DNA of 6,544 bases from Chitinophagaceae bacterium (GTDB lineage Bacteria; Bacteroidota; Bacteroidia; Chitinophagales; Chitinophagaceae): the NCBI GenBank assembly GCA_017989935.1, contig JAGNOY010000123.1:1-6544 (forward strand), in the 5' to 3' direction. Position 1 is the stretch's first letter; each line of letters starts with the position of its first letter. Shown one piece after another: positions 6,369 through 6,544 of this stretch. The notes under the pieces were generated by a model, which ran no database searches, was not told where the DNA came from, and saw only the letters and a list, made by a program, of their open reading frames with translations. The translations under genes and the position numbers were made by a program.

Positions 6369-6490
6369 ATTGCGGCAAGGATAGAAGCGAAAAGCCCGCA
6401 TTCCGAGAGGCTTCACGACACTTGAACATGGATAAATACATTATAGCCGATTCGGAGGAGGACTTGTAGCGGATAGCCTGTATGCCGCCC
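6369..6490 (+). ncRNA. ssrS: Probable 6S-like regulatory RNA (6S-Flavo type)
   Basis: 6S RNA binds the housekeeping RNA polymerase holoenzyme by mimicking an open promoter and dampens transcription, mostly in slow growth. This GC-richer island in AT-rich DNA folds by hand into that shape. GCGGCA (6372-6377) pairs with TGCCGC (6483-6488), and AGG (6378-6380) pairs with CCT (6477-6479), with a GTA bulge. A large bubble of 20 nt (6381-6400) faces 19 nt (6458-6476). An apical stem pairs TTCCGAG (6401-6407) with TTCGGAG (6451-6457), followed by GGCT (6409-6412) with AGCC (6445-6448). A competing local hairpin, AAGCC (6392-6396) with GGCTT (6409-6413), could form inside the bubble. No U-rich terminator follows directly, so the 3' end is uncertain. 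The family assignment rests on architecture and remembered resemblance to 6S-Flavo; strand is chosen from the -7-like element upstream. Confidence 0.6.
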
Positions 6491-6518
6491 AAAATGTTAG
6501 AATCACAATTATAATTTG

Positions 6519-6542
6519 TTAATCAAATTTTTACTTGATTAA
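6519..6542. repeat. 8-bp perfect inverted repeat at the right edge
   Basis: TTAATCAA (6519-6526) and TTGATTAA (6535-6542) are perfect inverted copies around an 8-nt spacer. The window ends two bases later, so a following T-run cannot be judged. It could be a weak terminator for the upstream RNA or an operator for a gene beyond the edge. The stem is entirely A/T-rich but for two C/G pairs, which makes a strong terminator unlikely. Confidence 0.4.
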
Positions 6543-6544
6543 AT

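Noticed and set aside
6428..6469. A 13-residue plus-strand frame (MDKYIIADSEEDL)
   Set aside because: It starts in the apical loop and ends in the bubble strand of the structured RNA, with no ribosome-binding signal. It is best explained as chance within the RNA.
6369..6490. tmRNA as an alternative identity of the structured RNA
   Set aside because: The RNA is far too short, there is no tRNA-like end with a T-loop and CCA, and the short frame does not end in the usual hydrophobic Ala-rich tag.
6507..6516. Palindrome AATTATAATT downstream of the 6S-like RNA
   Set aside because: It is a 10-bp, purely A/T palindrome in AT-rich DNA without a T-run or promoter context, so chance is enough to explain it.

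Overview
The window looks like ordinary chromosome from an AT-rich Bacteroidota, probably close to Chitinophagaceae or Sphingobacteria. This rests on three things: perfect or near-perfect copies of the Bacteroidota -7 promoter element TAnnTTTG at several gene starts, A/T-rich starts without clear Shine-Dalgarno sequences, and the protein types present. The placement below phylum is inference from remembered family resemblance, not from a search.

Layout from left to right. S-adenosylhomocysteine hydrolase (sahH/ahcY) is on the minus strand with a strong intrinsic terminator at 21-51. A divergent intergenic region follows, holding a 15-bp A/T dyad, and then a plus-strand Lrp/AsnC-family regulator. 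This regulator converges on a minus-strand LtaS-like membrane phosphotransferase of the sulfatase/alkaline phosphatase fold. Upstream of that are dihydrolipoyl dehydrogenase (lpdA) and an uncharacterised secreted protein, both also on minus. The last ~180 bases hold a likely plus-strand structured RNA and an A/T-rich inverted repeat.

The protein genes are mostly housekeeping functions: removal of SAH from the activated methyl cycle, the E3 subunit of 2-oxoacid dehydrogenases, an amino-acid-type regulator and envelope modification. They do not form an obvious pathway or one operon. Promoter-like elements and terminators between them suggest mostly single-gene transcription units. No mobile element, CRISPR array, tRNA, rRNA or defence system was seen.

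The most interesting item is the right-hand RNA (about 6369-6490). It has a closing stem, a large and nearly symmetric internal bubble (20 and 19 nt) and an apical stem. The two bubble strands carry near-identical copies of an 11-nt motif. This is the architecture of a 6S RNA that mimics an open promoter, and it resembles the 6S-Flavo type described for Bacteroidetes. The second point of interest is an intrinsic-terminator hairpin whose U-tract runs straight into the start codon of the LtaS-like gene. For two genes (sahH and the secreted protein) the longest reading frame begins at a TTG upstream of, or inside, a promoter element, so I chose the shorter ATG starts.
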